A DNA stretch of 64,000 nucleotides, from contig NZ_JNIW01000018.1 in the NCBI RefSeq assembly GCF_000701425.1, forward strand, positions 1-64,000. Reading direction: 5' to 3'. Shown here piece after piece: positions 24,200 to 35,553 of the stretch. Both the position numbers and the translations under genes were made by a program. Source of the DNA: Deinococcus frigens DSM 12807. GTDB lineage: Bacteria > Deinococcota > Deinococci > Deinococcales > Deinococcaceae. The notes beneath the pieces are model-generated. The model was given only the letters and a program-made list of their open reading frames with translations, ran no database searches and was not told the origin of the DNA. How positions within the stretch are numbered: the stretch's first letter is position 1; the number at the start of each line of letters is the position of its first letter.

Positions 24200-24438
24200 T
24201 ACTTCTCGTCGTCCTTCTGCTCTGACTTCTTGTCGTAATCCACGCCTTTCCAGCCTCCGGGATCAAGCAGACCCGCCGAAGAATCGCGCTCGATGTTCTC
24301 GTCGATGAATTCCTGCGAGGCGTGCGCGCCCTGCTCGGTTTTCGCGCCGCGTGGGGTCTCGCCCCGGACCTCGGTGCGCTGCTTATCGGTCATCTCGGTG
24401 CTGAAGGTGGGATTCTCCGGCTTTTCAGAATCGGTCAT
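24199..24438 (-). CDS. Small hydrophilic protein of unknown function
   Basis: The 79-residue, highly charged protein (MTDSEKPENPTFSTEM to EQKDDEK) has no hydrophobic segment and is probably disordered. The motif EFIDENIERDSSAGLLDPGGWKG is the most structured-looking part. Similar acidic, Gly/Asp/Lys-rich small proteins occur in Deinococcus stress regulons, but I recognise no family. The ATG at 24436-24438 is chosen over an upstream in-frame start because the extra residues are Arg-rich intergenic sequence. Its stop is formed at the edge of repeat A2. Confidence 0.6.
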   Translation of the reverse strand: MTDSEKPENPTFSTEMTDKQRTEVRGETPRGAKTEQGAHASQEFIDENIERDSSAGLLDPGGWKGVDYDKKSEQKDDEK

Positions 24439-24512
24439 ACCCCATGTTGCGCGGCTGGCACGGCGGGGGCGTGAGAGAAGGGCCAACGGGCGCAGGGCGA
24501 AATTCCCAGACC

Positions 24513-25667
24513 TCAGCGGGAGAGGGCGGCCTGCGGCTGTGCCGTGACGGCCTGAAGTCCCCGCTCAAAACGCCCGGCAGCCCCGTCCACATCCGCCAGC
24601 TTGTCCAGCCCGAACAGACCGACGCGGAAGGTCTTGAAGTCCGGCCCCTCGCCCACCTGAAGCGGCACACCTGCCGCGATCTGAAGGCCCGCCTCGCGGA
24701 ACGCCTTACCGCTCTGAACAGCGTCCGAGTCGGTGTAGCTGACGATCACGCCGGGGGCCTCATAGCCCTTAGCGGCAACGCTCGAAAAGCCCGCCGCCCT
24801 CAACGCCTTGCGGATGCGCTTGCCCAGCGCCCACTGCGCTTCCTGGGCTTTCTCAAAACCAAACTCCTTCACTTCCTGCACCGTATCGTGGAACTGGCGC
24901 AATCCGTCGGTAGGCAGGGTGGCGTGATACGCGAAGCCGCCGCCCTCATAGGCGCGCATGATGTTCAGCCACTTCTTGAGGTCCAGGGTGAAGCTCACGG
25001 AGTCGGTGGAATCCACCCGCGCCACAGCCGCCGCGCTCAGCAGCGCGATTCCGGCACAGGGCGTACTGCTCCAGCCTTTTTGCGGCGCGGTGATCAGCAC
25101 GTCGATGCCCAGCGCCGCCATGTCCAGCCACACGCAGCCCGAGGCGATGCAGTCGATGACCAGCAACCCGCCGCCCTCGTGCGTGGCCTGCGCCATCTGG
25201 CGAATGTAGTTCTCCGGCAGGATGATGCCCGACGAGGTTTCCACATGCGGCGCGAACACCAGCGCGGGTTTCTCGCGGCGAATGGCCTCCACCACTTCCC
25301 CAATCGGCGGGGGCGCGAAAGGCTCCTGATGTCCGTTTGCCTGCGCCTGGGCCGAGAGGACCGTCACCGACTCCGGCACGCGGCTCATCTCGAAAATCTG
25401 GGACCAGCGGTAGCTGAACCAGCCGTTGCGGACCACCAGACAGCGTTGCCCCTGCGCCAGTTGATCTACCACCGCTTCCATCGCGGACGTACCCGAACCC
25501 GGAATGATCGCCACGGCATCAGCGTGGTAGACCGCCTTCAATTCGGTGGACAGATCATTCATGACCTTCTGAAAGGCGGCGGACATGTGATTGAGGGAAC
25601 GGTCCGTGTAGACCACCGAATATTCCAGCAGGCCGTTGGGGTCGATGTCGGGGCGCAGGGGGGGCAT
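24513..25667 (-). CDS. Alanine-glyoxylate/serine-pyruvate-type aminotransferase
   Basis: The 384-residue class V PLP enzyme has IIPGSGTSAMEAVVDQL for phosphate binding, VIDCIASGCVW in place of the usual D-x-x-S-S/G pair, and the PLP lysine in APQKGWSSTP. Such enzymes move amino groups between alanine or serine and glyoxylate or pyruvate; a phosphoserine-transaminase-like role cannot be excluded. The start at 25667 follows a leaderless -10 (TATCCT, 25674-25679), which is divergent from the helicase-HNH promoter 24 bp away. Confidence 0.85.
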   Translation of the reverse strand: MPPLRPDIDPNGLLEYSVVYTDRSLNHMSAAFQKVMNDLSTELKAVYHADAVAIIPGSGTSAMEAVVDQLAQGQRCLVVRNGWFSYRWSQIFEMSRVPESVTVLSAQAQANGHQEPFAPPPIGEVVEAIRREKPALVFAPHVETSSGIILPENYIRQMAQATHEGGGLLVIDCIASGCVWLDMAALGIDVLITAPQKGWSSTPCAGIALLSAAAVARVDSTDSVSFTLDLKKWLNIMRAYEGGGFAYHATLPTDGLRQFHDTVQEVKEFGFEKAQEAQWALGKRIRKALRAAGFSSVAAKGYEAPGVIVSYTDSDAVQSGKAFREAGLQIAAGVPLQVGEGPDFKTFRVGLFGLDKLADVDGAAGRFERGLQAVTAQPQAALSR

Positions 25668-25673
25668 ACAGAG

Positions 25674-25709
25674 AGGATAGCCGGGAACAGCAGCGTGCAG
25701 ACCTATACT
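25674..25709. promoter_or_regulatory. Back-to-back leaderless promoters of aminotransferase and helicase-HNH genes
   Basis: TATCCT on the minus strand (25674-25679) and TATACT on the plus strand (25704-25709) each lie 6-7 nt from their ATG. The two -10 boxes are separated by 24 bp, so the upstream elements must overlap and the promoters may compete. Confidence 0.6.
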
Positions 25710-25716
25710 GGACAAA

Positions 25717-28242
25717 ATGGCAATCCGTTTAGAATCTGCACCCGTTCCTCAATTGGTGGATGTCCGCCGCTCTCCGGCCAAGAAATCCCCCGAAGTGCAT
25801 CAGGCAGAAGCCTTGTCCGGACTTCGTGCGTGGTTGGATCAGGATTATGCGGTGCGCGGCGGAATCCTGGTTCTTCCAACCGGGGGCGGCAAAACATTCA
25901 CGGCAACGCGCTTTCTGACAACGGGGCCACTTTCCAAAGGCCATAAAGTTTTGTGGCTGGCCCATACCCACCATTTGCTTGACCAGGCTCTTGAAGCTTT
26001 CGTGAAATCTAATGGCAAGGGGTATGAAATCGGGCATGTGAGAGGTTCACGCACCGAACTCCGCTTCCGTACCGTCTCGGGAACCGAAGGCCACAGCAAG
26101 GTTTCACATATCGCCGCGACGGATGACGTGGTAATTATCACCCTGCAAACGCTGGCGCGGGCCGTGGAAGATGGGCGGCACGCCGGGCTGACCGCCTTCC
26201 TCAAGCTGGCTAAGAAAACTGGACTGACTGTCATTTTTGACGAGTGCCACCACGCTCCCGCCCCCTCATATCGGCGGCTGATAGAGGCGTTGCGGGCGCA
26301 GGTTCCCGACCTCCATCTGCTGGGGCTGACCGCCACGCCCACCTATGCCGATGAACGCCGTCAGGGAACGCTTAAAAAGCTGTTTCCACAGGGAATTCTA
26401 TATCAGGTGGATACCCAGCGTCTCATGGCACAGGGCGTTTTGTCGCGCCCCCACATTGAGCAGGCGGCCACCCACATTCAGCCGGAGTTTGATGAAGAGG
26501 AATATCGCAAGTGGATGGGAACCTACCGGGATTTGCCGGAGGAGATCGTTGAGAAGCTGGCAAAGAATAAGGAGCGCACGGCCATTATTGCTGACAAGTA
26601 CGCTGCCGAGTGCGACAGGTACGGCAAAACCATCATCTTTGCTGACCGTTGGTATCAATGTGACGCCCTCGTGGGCCTGCTCAAAAAGCGCGGTGTGAGG
26701 GCGGCGGCCATGTATTCCCACCTGGATGCCAACCCTGGCAGTACGGAAGCCCGCAACGCCCGCACCCGCGACGAGAACAACGCCGTGCTTGAGCAGTTTC
26801 GCAAGGGCGAATTGAATGTGCTGGTCAATATTCGCATGCTCACCGAAGGAACTGACGTTCCCGATGTGCAGACCGTGTTCCTCACGCGCCAGACCACCAG
26901 CCGCATTCTGCTAACCCAGATGATTGGCCGCGCCCTACGGGGGCCGAAATTTGGCGGCACCAAGGATGCCTACATCGTCGCATTCATCGACGACTGGAAA
27001 CAGCATGTGGCGTGGGCGCGGTGGGACGAGTTGACTGACACCCCCGTAGAGGACGTGGAACGGGCTGTACACACGCCTTTGCCCGTTACCTGGGTGAGTA
27101 GAGATTTGGTAGAACAACTGGCTCAGGCATTGGACCGGGGCGAGGGGACAGCGCTGCCTTTCCTGACGCTGTTGCCGCTGGGCTGGTACGCCACCGAGTT
27201 CAGCACGGTGACACAGGGCGGTGAGGACGTGGAAGTGGTGCGCCAGCTCGTGCCTGTGTTTGATCACGATGAGCAGGGCTTTGAGGCTTTGCGGAATCTG
27301 CTGCCCAAGCATTCGCCTCAGATACCTTTTGGAAAGACCGTGTTGGAACGCGCGGCACAGAATCAGGCGCTCCTGTGGACTGAGCGGTGCTTCGCCAACA
27401 CGGATCGGCTGACCCGACTCGAGCAGGACGTGCTGGCGGTCTTGCGACACTGGGGGCAAAGCGGCAAGTTCCCCGTCTTGACACCCTTTGAAGCGCGTGA
27501 AGAACACGATCTGGACGCGCTGGCCCGTGAACTCTCGGATGTTGGTATTCGTCAAATGGACGAAAGGCTCCGGGCCGCGTACGCCGATGAAGGCAGGCTC
27601 TGGCGTTTTCTCTACCCACGTTACGAGGGGTTCAGAAAGCAGGTGCAGGACAGTCAGGCCCAGTACGTGGACAGCCTGTACAGCGGTTCGCCATCCGCCT
27701 CGGCTGCGTTTACCTCGCAGGCCATTGTCGAGGACGACGAGGTTCCCGCCGATGTGAAGCGGGCTGTCAAAAAGCGCGATGGCAACGTGTGCCTGTGCTG
27801 TGGTTCCACCACCCGCTTGCAAGTTGACCATATCCAGCCCCGTTACCTGGGCGGCAGTCATGACACGGAAAATCTGCAAACCCTGTGCGGCATCTGCAAC
27901 CGCCTGAAAGGAACACAGCCCCTGGATTTCCGCAACAGCAAAGCGCCGAAAGAAGCCGCGTCCCTTTCAGTGGACTTGAGCCGTATCGGTGACGTCACTG
28001 ATCTACAGGCGCTGGAGCGGTTCGTTCGGCGCGTGGTGAACATGCACTATGGGTGCGCCGCCGTGAAGGAAGTCATTCTCGGACAGCGCGGCCCAAAAGC
28101 CCGTGATTGGGAGGTTGTGCTGGAACGCAGGATGAAAGCCACTGCGCTGCTTCCCAAACTGGAGGATTTGATTGACCGCATCAACGAGGAGCGCACCGCA
28201 TTGAGACGTAAAGGCGTGGACAGCATCATAATCTCGCCCTGA
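25717..28242 (+). CDS. SF2 helicase fused to HNH nuclease domain
   Basis: The 841-residue protein starts with an SF2 DEAD/DEAH-type helicase: Walker A PTGGGKT near residue 55, DECHHA near 175, a TATP motif III near 205 and QMIGRALRG motif VI near 403. A middle region of unknown fold follows. The C-terminus holds a zinc-type HNH domain with CLCC, LQVDHIQP, the Asn-rich HDTENLQTLC and CNRLKG. This combines translocation with DNA cleavage, as in restriction-like, phage-defence or repair enzymes. No methyltransferase or partner gene is adjacent. GC is lower than neighbours in sampled lines (33 and 35 of 60). Likely leaderless. The biological role is unproven. Confidence 0.85.
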   Translation: MAIRLESAPVPQLVDVRRSPAKKSPEVHQAEALSGLRAWLDQDYAVRGGILVLPTGGGKTFTATRFLTTGPLSKGHKVLWLAHTHHLLDQALEAFVKSNGKGYEIGHVRGSRTELRFRTVSGTEGHSKVSHIAATDDVVIITLQTLARAVEDGRHAGLTAFLKLAKKTGLTVIFDECHHAPAPSYRRLIEALRAQVPDLHLLGLTATPTYADERRQGTLKKLFPQGILYQVDTQRLMAQGVLSRPHIEQAATHIQPEFDEEEYRKWMGTYRDLPEEIVEKLAKNKERTAIIADKYAAECDRYGKTIIFADRWYQCDALVGLLKKRGVRAAAMYSHLDANPGSTEARNARTRDENNAVLEQFRKGELNVLVNIRMLTEGTDVPDVQTVFLTRQTTSRILLTQMIGRALRGPKFGGTKDAYIVAFIDDWKQHVAWARWDELTDTPVEDVERAVHTPLPVTWVSRDLVEQLAQALDRGEGTALPFLTLLPLGWYATEFSTVTQGGEDVEVVRQLVPVFDHDEQGFEALRNLLPKHSPQIPFGKTVLERAAQNQALLWTERCFANTDRLTRLEQDVLAVLRHWGQSGKFPVLTPFEAREEHDLDALARELSDVGIRQMDERLRAAYADEGRLWRFLYPRYEGFRKQVQDSQAQYVDSLYSGSPSASAAFTSQAIVEDDEVPADVKRAVKKRDGNVCLCCGSTTRLQVDHIQPRYLGGSHDTENLQTLCGICNRLKGTQPLDFRNSKAPKEAASLSVDLSRIGDVTDLQALERFVRRVVNMHYGCAAVKEVILGQRGPKARDWEVVLERRMKATALLPKLEDLIDRINEERTALRRKGVDSIIISP

Positions 28243-28293
28243 GAAAAACCCGCCCCTCCCCAACGGCAGCAACGGGCCTCTTTTCATGCACCC

Positions 28294-31082
<2,789 letters not shown>

Positions 31083-31086
<4 letters not shown>

Positions 31087-31565
31087 GGGCGATTCTCCTG
31101 AGAGGGGGCAGAGGTTACGGGATTCAGGTATGGCAGCGCGGCGTCCATTTCCCAGTCCAGGCCGGGCGCGTTCAGGTTGGCCCAGCGGAATGCAAATAGA
31201 TGGCCGTCGGCGAAATGGGTCCAGGCGTCGGGAATCTCGAATGGTGCAGCGAAGGCGTAGGCGTAACAAACCTGCCGGGTAAAACGCTCTGGAAGCTGCG
31301 CCTCCCAGCGGTAGGAAACGAGATGGCGCGGCGCAGTGAGCTGAAGGCCAGATTCCTCGTACAGTTCTCGCATGGCGGCGTCGGCTGAGGTTTCGCCCGG
31401 CTCCACACCGCCCGCTGGAAGTTGCACACCCGCGTCTGGCACGTCTGCGTGGTCAAAGACGAGCAGAGACGAATCGTGGACGACGAGACACAAGACTTTC
31501 TCGCGCAGGCCCAGCAACTCCGCATCTGCCCGAGCTTCAGCTTGATTGTCGTAAAACGTGACCAT
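31083..31565 (-). CDS. NUDIX hydrolase
   Basis: The 160-residue protein carries a Nudix box of the form G-x5-E-x7-RE-x2-EE-x-G within GGVEPGETSADAAMRELYEE, followed by SG. It should hydrolyse a nucleoside-diphosphate-linked substrate, with Mg bound by the glutamates; the substrate is unknown. GGGAGG lies 8 nt before the ATG at 31563-31565. The frame is open into the T-box leader, but a start there would lie inside the terminator hairpin. The gene overlaps valS and shares its T-box control. Confidence 0.9.
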
Positions 31566-31867
31566 AGCTCGTACCTCCCGCCCGACGTAGAAACGAAAAA
31601 ACGCCCCGTCCGCCAGGCTCTCACCTGTGCGCGGACGGGACGTCTGAAAAAGACAATTCCCGTGGTACCACCGCAATTCCCCGGCTGAATGCTGGGGCGC
31701 TCGCTCTGCGCTATATCGGGCACACCCGGACGGTTCTACTTCCCAAGGATTGGGTTTCCTCCGACTTGCTCACGGGCGACTTTCTCCGGCTGCGTTCCCG
31801 TCCAGATTCTCAGTCAAGCTCTGAACTTCCTGTGGGCGCACGCTCGGGTACTCCTCCCGGTCACTGC
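31566..31867 (-). ncRNA. T-box leader (riboswitch) of the NUDIX-valS operon, probably tRNA-Val-sensing
   Basis: On the minus strand the leader contains the T-box core GGTGGTACCACGGGAA (31672-31657). A terminator CCCGTCCGC/GCGGACGGG (31639-31631 with 31613-31605) follows, with TTTTTT at 31601-31596. The ACGGGA of the core can pair with TCCCGT at the base of the terminator 5' arm, giving the classical antiterminator. Near the 5' end GGGAGGAGTACC resembles the Stem I kink-turn/GA region. A GUC triplet in GCAAGTCGGAGG (complement of 31763-31765) is a possible Val specifier. Uncharged tRNA would stabilise the antiterminator and switch the operon on. The specifier assignment is tentative. Confidence 0.85.
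31596..31639 (-). terminator. T-box-controlled terminator
   Basis: The 9-bp perfect stem CCCGTCCGC/GCGGACGGG is followed by GCG and six T on the minus strand. It lies 31 nt before the NUDIX start codon. Confidence 0.88.
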
Positions 31868-31873
31868 CCCTGG

Positions 31874-31879
31874 AGTATA
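31874..31879 (-). promoter_or_regulatory. -10 box of the T-box operon
   Basis: TATACT on the minus strand places transcription start near 31867, giving a leader of about 300 nt, a normal T-box length. No strong -35 is seen. Confidence 0.55.
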
Positions 31880-32106
31880 CGCGGCGGCGGCAGGCAGGAA
31901 CGTCTGCCAGATGGCTGGCGATCAATCGCGCCGAAAGGCCCCCGCTGGCCGTCTGGATCACAGGGAAACCTTCATTTTGGGCCGACTTCAAAGGTGGCGT
32001 GAAGGCAGCCTCGCCCGCGCCTGCCGGAGCCTCCCTAACCTGTGCGGACAGTCAAAACGATGTGGACGCCTGACCCCAGGCAAGCGGCCTCGTCACGGAG
32101 GTTGAG

Positions 32107-33009
32107 ATGAAGCAAGGAATAGGAATCAAGAAGACCGCGATACTGGCCCTGGGTCTGGCCCTGACCGGCGGCAGCGCCTTCGCAGGCGGTACAGAAATGA
32201 TGCGCCAGGAGGGCATGCTGGACGTGAACGGCGCGCAGATCCACTACGTCTCGCAGGGCAGCGGCACACCCATGCTGCTGCTGCACGGCTATCCCCTGAG
32301 CGGCGAACTGTTCTCGCGCAACCGGGACGCGCTGGCGAATGCGGGCTACCGGGTCATCACCATTGATCACCGGGGCTATGGCAAAAGCGTGGCTCCCGAC
32401 AGCGATACCGGCTCCATCCAGACCTACGCGAAGGACGCGCTGGCGGTCATGGATCAGCTCAATGTTCCCAGCGCCATCATCGGCGGCATGTCAATGGGCG
32501 GCCCGATTGTCTTTGAGATATACCGCACGGCCCCGGAACGCTTCAAAGGCATGCTGCTGATCGACACCATCGCGCAGCCTGCCAACGTGGTGGAAAAGGC
32601 GCTGTGGGGCGGCATGGCGCAGAAGGCCGTGACCTACGGCCCGCAGTCACTGGTGGGTGAACTGCTCAAGGACATGCTGTCGGGCATGACCCGTCTGGGC
32701 AAGCCTGGTGACGCAAAGTTCCTGGGAGACATCGTCAAGCAGGCCAGCGTCGCCGGGGAAGTGGCGGGGGCAAAAGCACTGTCCGAGCGCCCCGATTCGC
32801 TGCCTACCCTGGGAACCATCACGGTGCCAACGCTGATTCTGGTGGGCGTGGAGGACACGGTGTATCCGCCGCCCTTCGCCATGAAAATGCAGCAGAACAT
32901 CGCGGGCAGCAAGCTGGTGCTGATTCCCGGAGCGGCCCACGCCGCCATCTACGAGAACGCGCCCGCCGCCAACCGCGCCATCCTGAACTGGGCAAAAACG
33001 CTGAGGTAA
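32107..33009 (+). CDS. Secreted alpha/beta hydrolase
   Basis: The 300-residue protein has a signal peptide (KKTAILALGLALTGGSAFAGG) and the alpha/beta hydrolase fold. HGYP forms the oxyanion region, the nucleophile elbow is GMSMGG, Asp lies in VGVEDTVYP, and His lies in GAAHAAIYE. It is close to chloroperoxidase/haloperoxidase-like esterases. The signal peptide implies a periplasmic or external role. GGAGGT lies 5 nt before the ATG. TAACCT at 32036-32041 is a plausible -10. A strong terminator follows. Confidence 0.88.
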   Translation: MKQGIGIKKTAILALGLALTGGSAFAGGTEMMRQEGMLDVNGAQIHYVSQGSGTPMLLLHGYPLSGELFSRNRDALANAGYRVITIDHRGYGKSVAPDSDTGSIQTYAKDALAVMDQLNVPSAIIGGMSMGGPIVFEIYRTAPERFKGMLLIDTIAQPANVVEKALWGGMAQKAVTYGPQSLVGELLKDMLSGMTRLGKPGDAKFLGDIVKQASVAGEVAGAKALSERPDSLPTLGTITVPTLILVGVEDTVYPPPFAMKMQQNIAGSKLVLIPGAAHAAIYENAPAANRAILNWAKTLR

Positions 33010-33024
33010 ACGGGGACAGGTCAG

Positions 33025-33056
33025 TCGGGGCAGCGAGTGGAGGCTGCCCCGATTTT
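33025..33056 (+). terminator. Intrinsic terminator after the hydrolase gene
   Basis: The 10-bp perfect stem TCGGGGCAGC/GCTGCCCCGA (33025-33034 with 33043-33052) ends in TTTT. It lies between convergent genes. Confidence 0.88.
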
Positions 33057-33060
33057 CGTG

Positions 33061-34287
33061 TCAGGAAGAGACGGAACGCTTCCTTTTGCTGCCCGCCCGG
33101 CCCAGTAGCGGCAGCGCCGGCAACCGCACCAGCGCCGCCAGGGCCAGCGCTGAGCGCACTCCCAGCACATTGCCCAGCAGCCCGAATACCGGGCCGAAGG
33201 TGACCTGCCCCAGCGCATCTGCCTGTGACGCAATGGAATTGACGGTGGCGCGCGACGCTGGGTTGAGGCCACGGTTGATCCACGCGTCGTACAGCGGCGA
33301 GTACAGTCCGCGCAAGACGCCGTGAACCACCAGCGCCAGCGCCGCCCAGCCAAAGCCGGGAGCATAGGCAAAGGCCAGCAACGCCACCACGCTGAGGCCC
33401 AGCACCCAGCGCAGGGCTGAGGCAGCGGACTTCACATCTGCCGGATTGATTCGGCGGCGGAGTGGTTCGGTGACGGCTAAACCGACAACTTGAACGATCA
33501 GCGCCAGCAGCACAAACCAATTCGCGGCACTCAGACCGCCGGGCAAACCCACTTCCCGGACCAGCAGGAATTCGTTCAGGCGGTCCAGCGCCTCGCTGCT
33601 CGCGCCGTACAGCAAGGCACTCAGCATCAGCAGGGTCAGCACCCGGCTGGCACGGACCTCGCGCACCCCCTGGCGGAAGGTGCCGGAGAGGGCCGCCCAG
33701 GTCTGGCGTTCCCCACGCGGAGCCGGGGCAAAGCCGTCTTCGGGCATTCGCAGCCACAGATATAGGGCGAGACAGAGGGCCACCATGCCACCCGCCAGAA
33801 TTGGAATATGCAGGCCCAGCGTGGCCAGCGCTGCCGTCGCCCCGATTCCGGCGATGCCCGCCGCCCGTCCGTACTGACTGCCCAGCAGGTACAGCCCCGC
33901 CGCCCGGTCCTCGCCCACCTCATCCGCCAGCCACGCCTGTTGCGCGCCGCTGAGGAAGGTGTAGCCTGCCGCCGACACGATCTGCGTGAGCAGCAGCGCC
34001 CAGAACACCGGAAACGCGGCCACCAGCGCCATCGCCGCGCCCAGGCAGACGCAGCCCAGAATCACCGAGCGACGTCGGGAATAGACATCGGCCACCACGC
34101 CCGTCGGCACTTCCAGCAGGAAGGCGGCCCCCTCCAGCGCCGCACCAATAAGGAGCAGTTCCAGCGGGTCCAGGCCCGCCACGGTCACGAAATACAGCCC
34201 TTGCAGCGTGTAGGCCAGGGCAAAGGCAAAAGCCAGCCCCGCCGACAGCGCCAGATAAACCCTTGTGGGGTCACTCGTTTTCAACAT
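33061..34287 (-). CDS. MFS transporter
   Basis: The 408-residue, roughly 12-helix major facilitator begins with SAGLAFAFALAYTLQGLYFV. The conserved inter-helix loop reads GVVADVYSRRRSVILG (about residues 62-77), the usual G-x3-D-x2-G/S-R-R motif A. The substrate is unknown; the family pattern fits drug or metabolite efflux. The C-terminus ends in a basic SKRKRSVSS tail. The ATG at 34285-34287 follows a TAGGGA that may serve as a weak SD. It is monocistronic. Confidence 0.87.
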   Translation of the reverse strand: MLKTSDPTRVYLALSAGLAFAFALAYTLQGLYFVTVAGLDPLELLLIGAALEGAAFLLEVPTGVVADVYSRRRSVILGCVCLGAAMALVAAFPVFWALLLTQIVSAAGYTFLSGAQQAWLADEVGEDRAAGLYLLGSQYGRAAGIAGIGATAALATLGLHIPILAGGMVALCLALYLWLRMPEDGFAPAPRGERQTWAALSGTFRQGVREVRASRVLTLLMLSALLYGASSEALDRLNEFLLVREVGLPGGLSAANWFVLLALIVQVVGLAVTEPLRRRINPADVKSAASALRWVLGLSVVALLAFAYAPGFGWAALALVVHGVLRGLYSPLYDAWINRGLNPASRATVNSIASQADALGQVTFGPVFGLLGNVLGVRSALALAALVRLPALPLLGRAGSKRKRSVSS

Positions 34288-34468
34288 ATTTTTCCCTAGG
34301 ATTCAACAACCAGACTTGCTCAAAAGAATAGATGTGCCGCCCAGCGTGGGGCGCACAAATTCTTGACGTGGAGGGTCAGAGGGCTGTTGACATTGTTAAA
34401 TCACCCCAGGGTTGAGGCTGGGAATAGCTTAGCGGAAAGAAAACAGGGCGTCCGCCTGTTCATCCAGC

Positions 34469-34499
34469 AAAAAGCGGCGGCCCCCGCAGGAACCGCCGC
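34469..34499 (-). terminator. Intrinsic terminator of the amino-acid-binding protein gene
   Basis: GCGGCGG/CCGCCGC (34474-34480 with 34493-34499) ends in TTTTT on the minus strand. Confidence 0.82.
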
Positions 34500-34525
34500 C
34501 CTCCTTATTTTTTATCCCACTGCGC

Positions 34526-35284
34526 TCAGTTGCGGCAGCGAATGTCCTGGCCGAAATACTGGCCGCTGATCTTGGCGTAGCTGCCGCTGTTCAGCGACTT
34601 GTCCAGCGCCGAGTTCAATTCCTTCAGCAGGCTGTCGTTGCCCTTTTTGACGGCCATCGCGATGCGCTCGTTGAACAGCAGCGCGCCCTGCTTGACCTTG
34701 CCCTTCTGGGCCTTGACCAGATCGATGCCGGTGAACTTGTCGCCCACCCAGGCGTCCACCCGGCCCGACATCAGCGCGGCCTGGGCGTCGGTGTCCTTGG
34801 GGAAGGTCTTGATGTCGCCCACGCCGGGGACCTTGCGGACATTTTCCAGATAGGTGGTCCCCACCTGCACGGCCACCGACTTGCCCGCCAGAGCGGCAGC
34901 CGTCATGGGGCCGCCCGGCTTGGCGACAATCGCGCCCCCGGTGCAGTAGTGCGGATTCGAGAAATCCACCGCCTTGGCCCGCTGCGGCGTGATGCCGTGG
35001 CTGGCGATCACGAAATCGTAACGGTCCTGGTTCAGACCGATCAGCAGGTTGTCGAAGGGCTGGGTGGTCCACTCGACCTTCAGGCCCAGTTCCTTGGCGA
35101 ACGCCTCGGCCAGCTCGACTTCAAAGCCGGTCAGCTTCTTGCCCTCCAGCACGTTGAAGGGCGGAAACGCGCCCTCGGTGGCAATCTTGATGGTGCCGCT
35201 CCCCTTGATCGCGTCCCAGGTGCGGGCCTGGGCGGTGCTGGCGAGAAGCGCGAGGGCAGTCAGGGTCAGAAGGGCTTTTTTCAT
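34526..35284 (-). CDS. Polar amino-acid ABC transporter substrate-binding protein
   Basis: The 252-residue family-3 solute-binding protein has a signal peptide (KKALLTLTALALLASTAQA). The ligand-fold features are GAFPPFNV, FEVELAEAFAKELG, YDFVIASHGITPQRA, and a conserved FSNPHYCTGG. It lacks a lipobox, so it is probably free or surface-layer-bound. It captures a polar amino acid such as glutamine or arginine. The permease gene is not nearby; a matching ATPase lies 4 kb away at 39101. GGGAG lies 6 nt before the ATG. Confidence 0.92.
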   Translation of the reverse strand: MKKALLTLTALALLASTAQARTWDAIKGSGTIKIATEGAFPPFNVLEGKKLTGFEVELAEAFAKELGLKVEWTTQPFDNLLIGLNQDRYDFVIASHGITPQRAKAVDFSNPHYCTGGAIVAKPGGPMTAAALAGKSVAVQVGTTYLENVRKVPGVGDIKTFPKDTDAQAALMSGRVDAWVGDKFTGIDLVKAQKGKVKQGALLFNERIAMAVKKGNDSLLKELNSALDKSLNSGSYAKISGQYFGQDIRCRN

Positions 35285-35365
35285 GTGAACTCCCGTGGAC
35301 AGCGTGGTCCGGTGTTAAACCCGACTTCTCCGGAAAGAGGCCCGGGCATGTGGTAGATGACCGGC

Positions 35366-35371
35366 ATTGTA
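35366..35371 (-). promoter_or_regulatory. -10 box for the amino-acid-binding protein gene
   Basis: TACAAT on the minus strand is close to consensus and lies about 80 nt before the start. The -35 region is weak. The rest of 35285-35553 shows no gene. Confidence 0.55.
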
Positions 35372-35553
35372 GCGTTCAGGACAGCGTGGGGAAAGGTAAA
35401 GGAGCGGTGGACCGCCCAAAGAAGGTCTGGCACGGCAAGGACCCACCGAGCGGTCCCCGCAACCTCCCCACCCTGGCCGCCTGACATCCCCCTCTAAACC
35501 GCTGATGGTTGGAAGGTTCAGACCTTCAGACCTCTTCGCCCCTAGACTGCCCC

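Noticed and set aside
31566..31676. Longer NUDIX start upstream of 31565
   Set aside because: It would start inside the T-box and terminator region, whereas a strong SD precedes the ATG at 31565.
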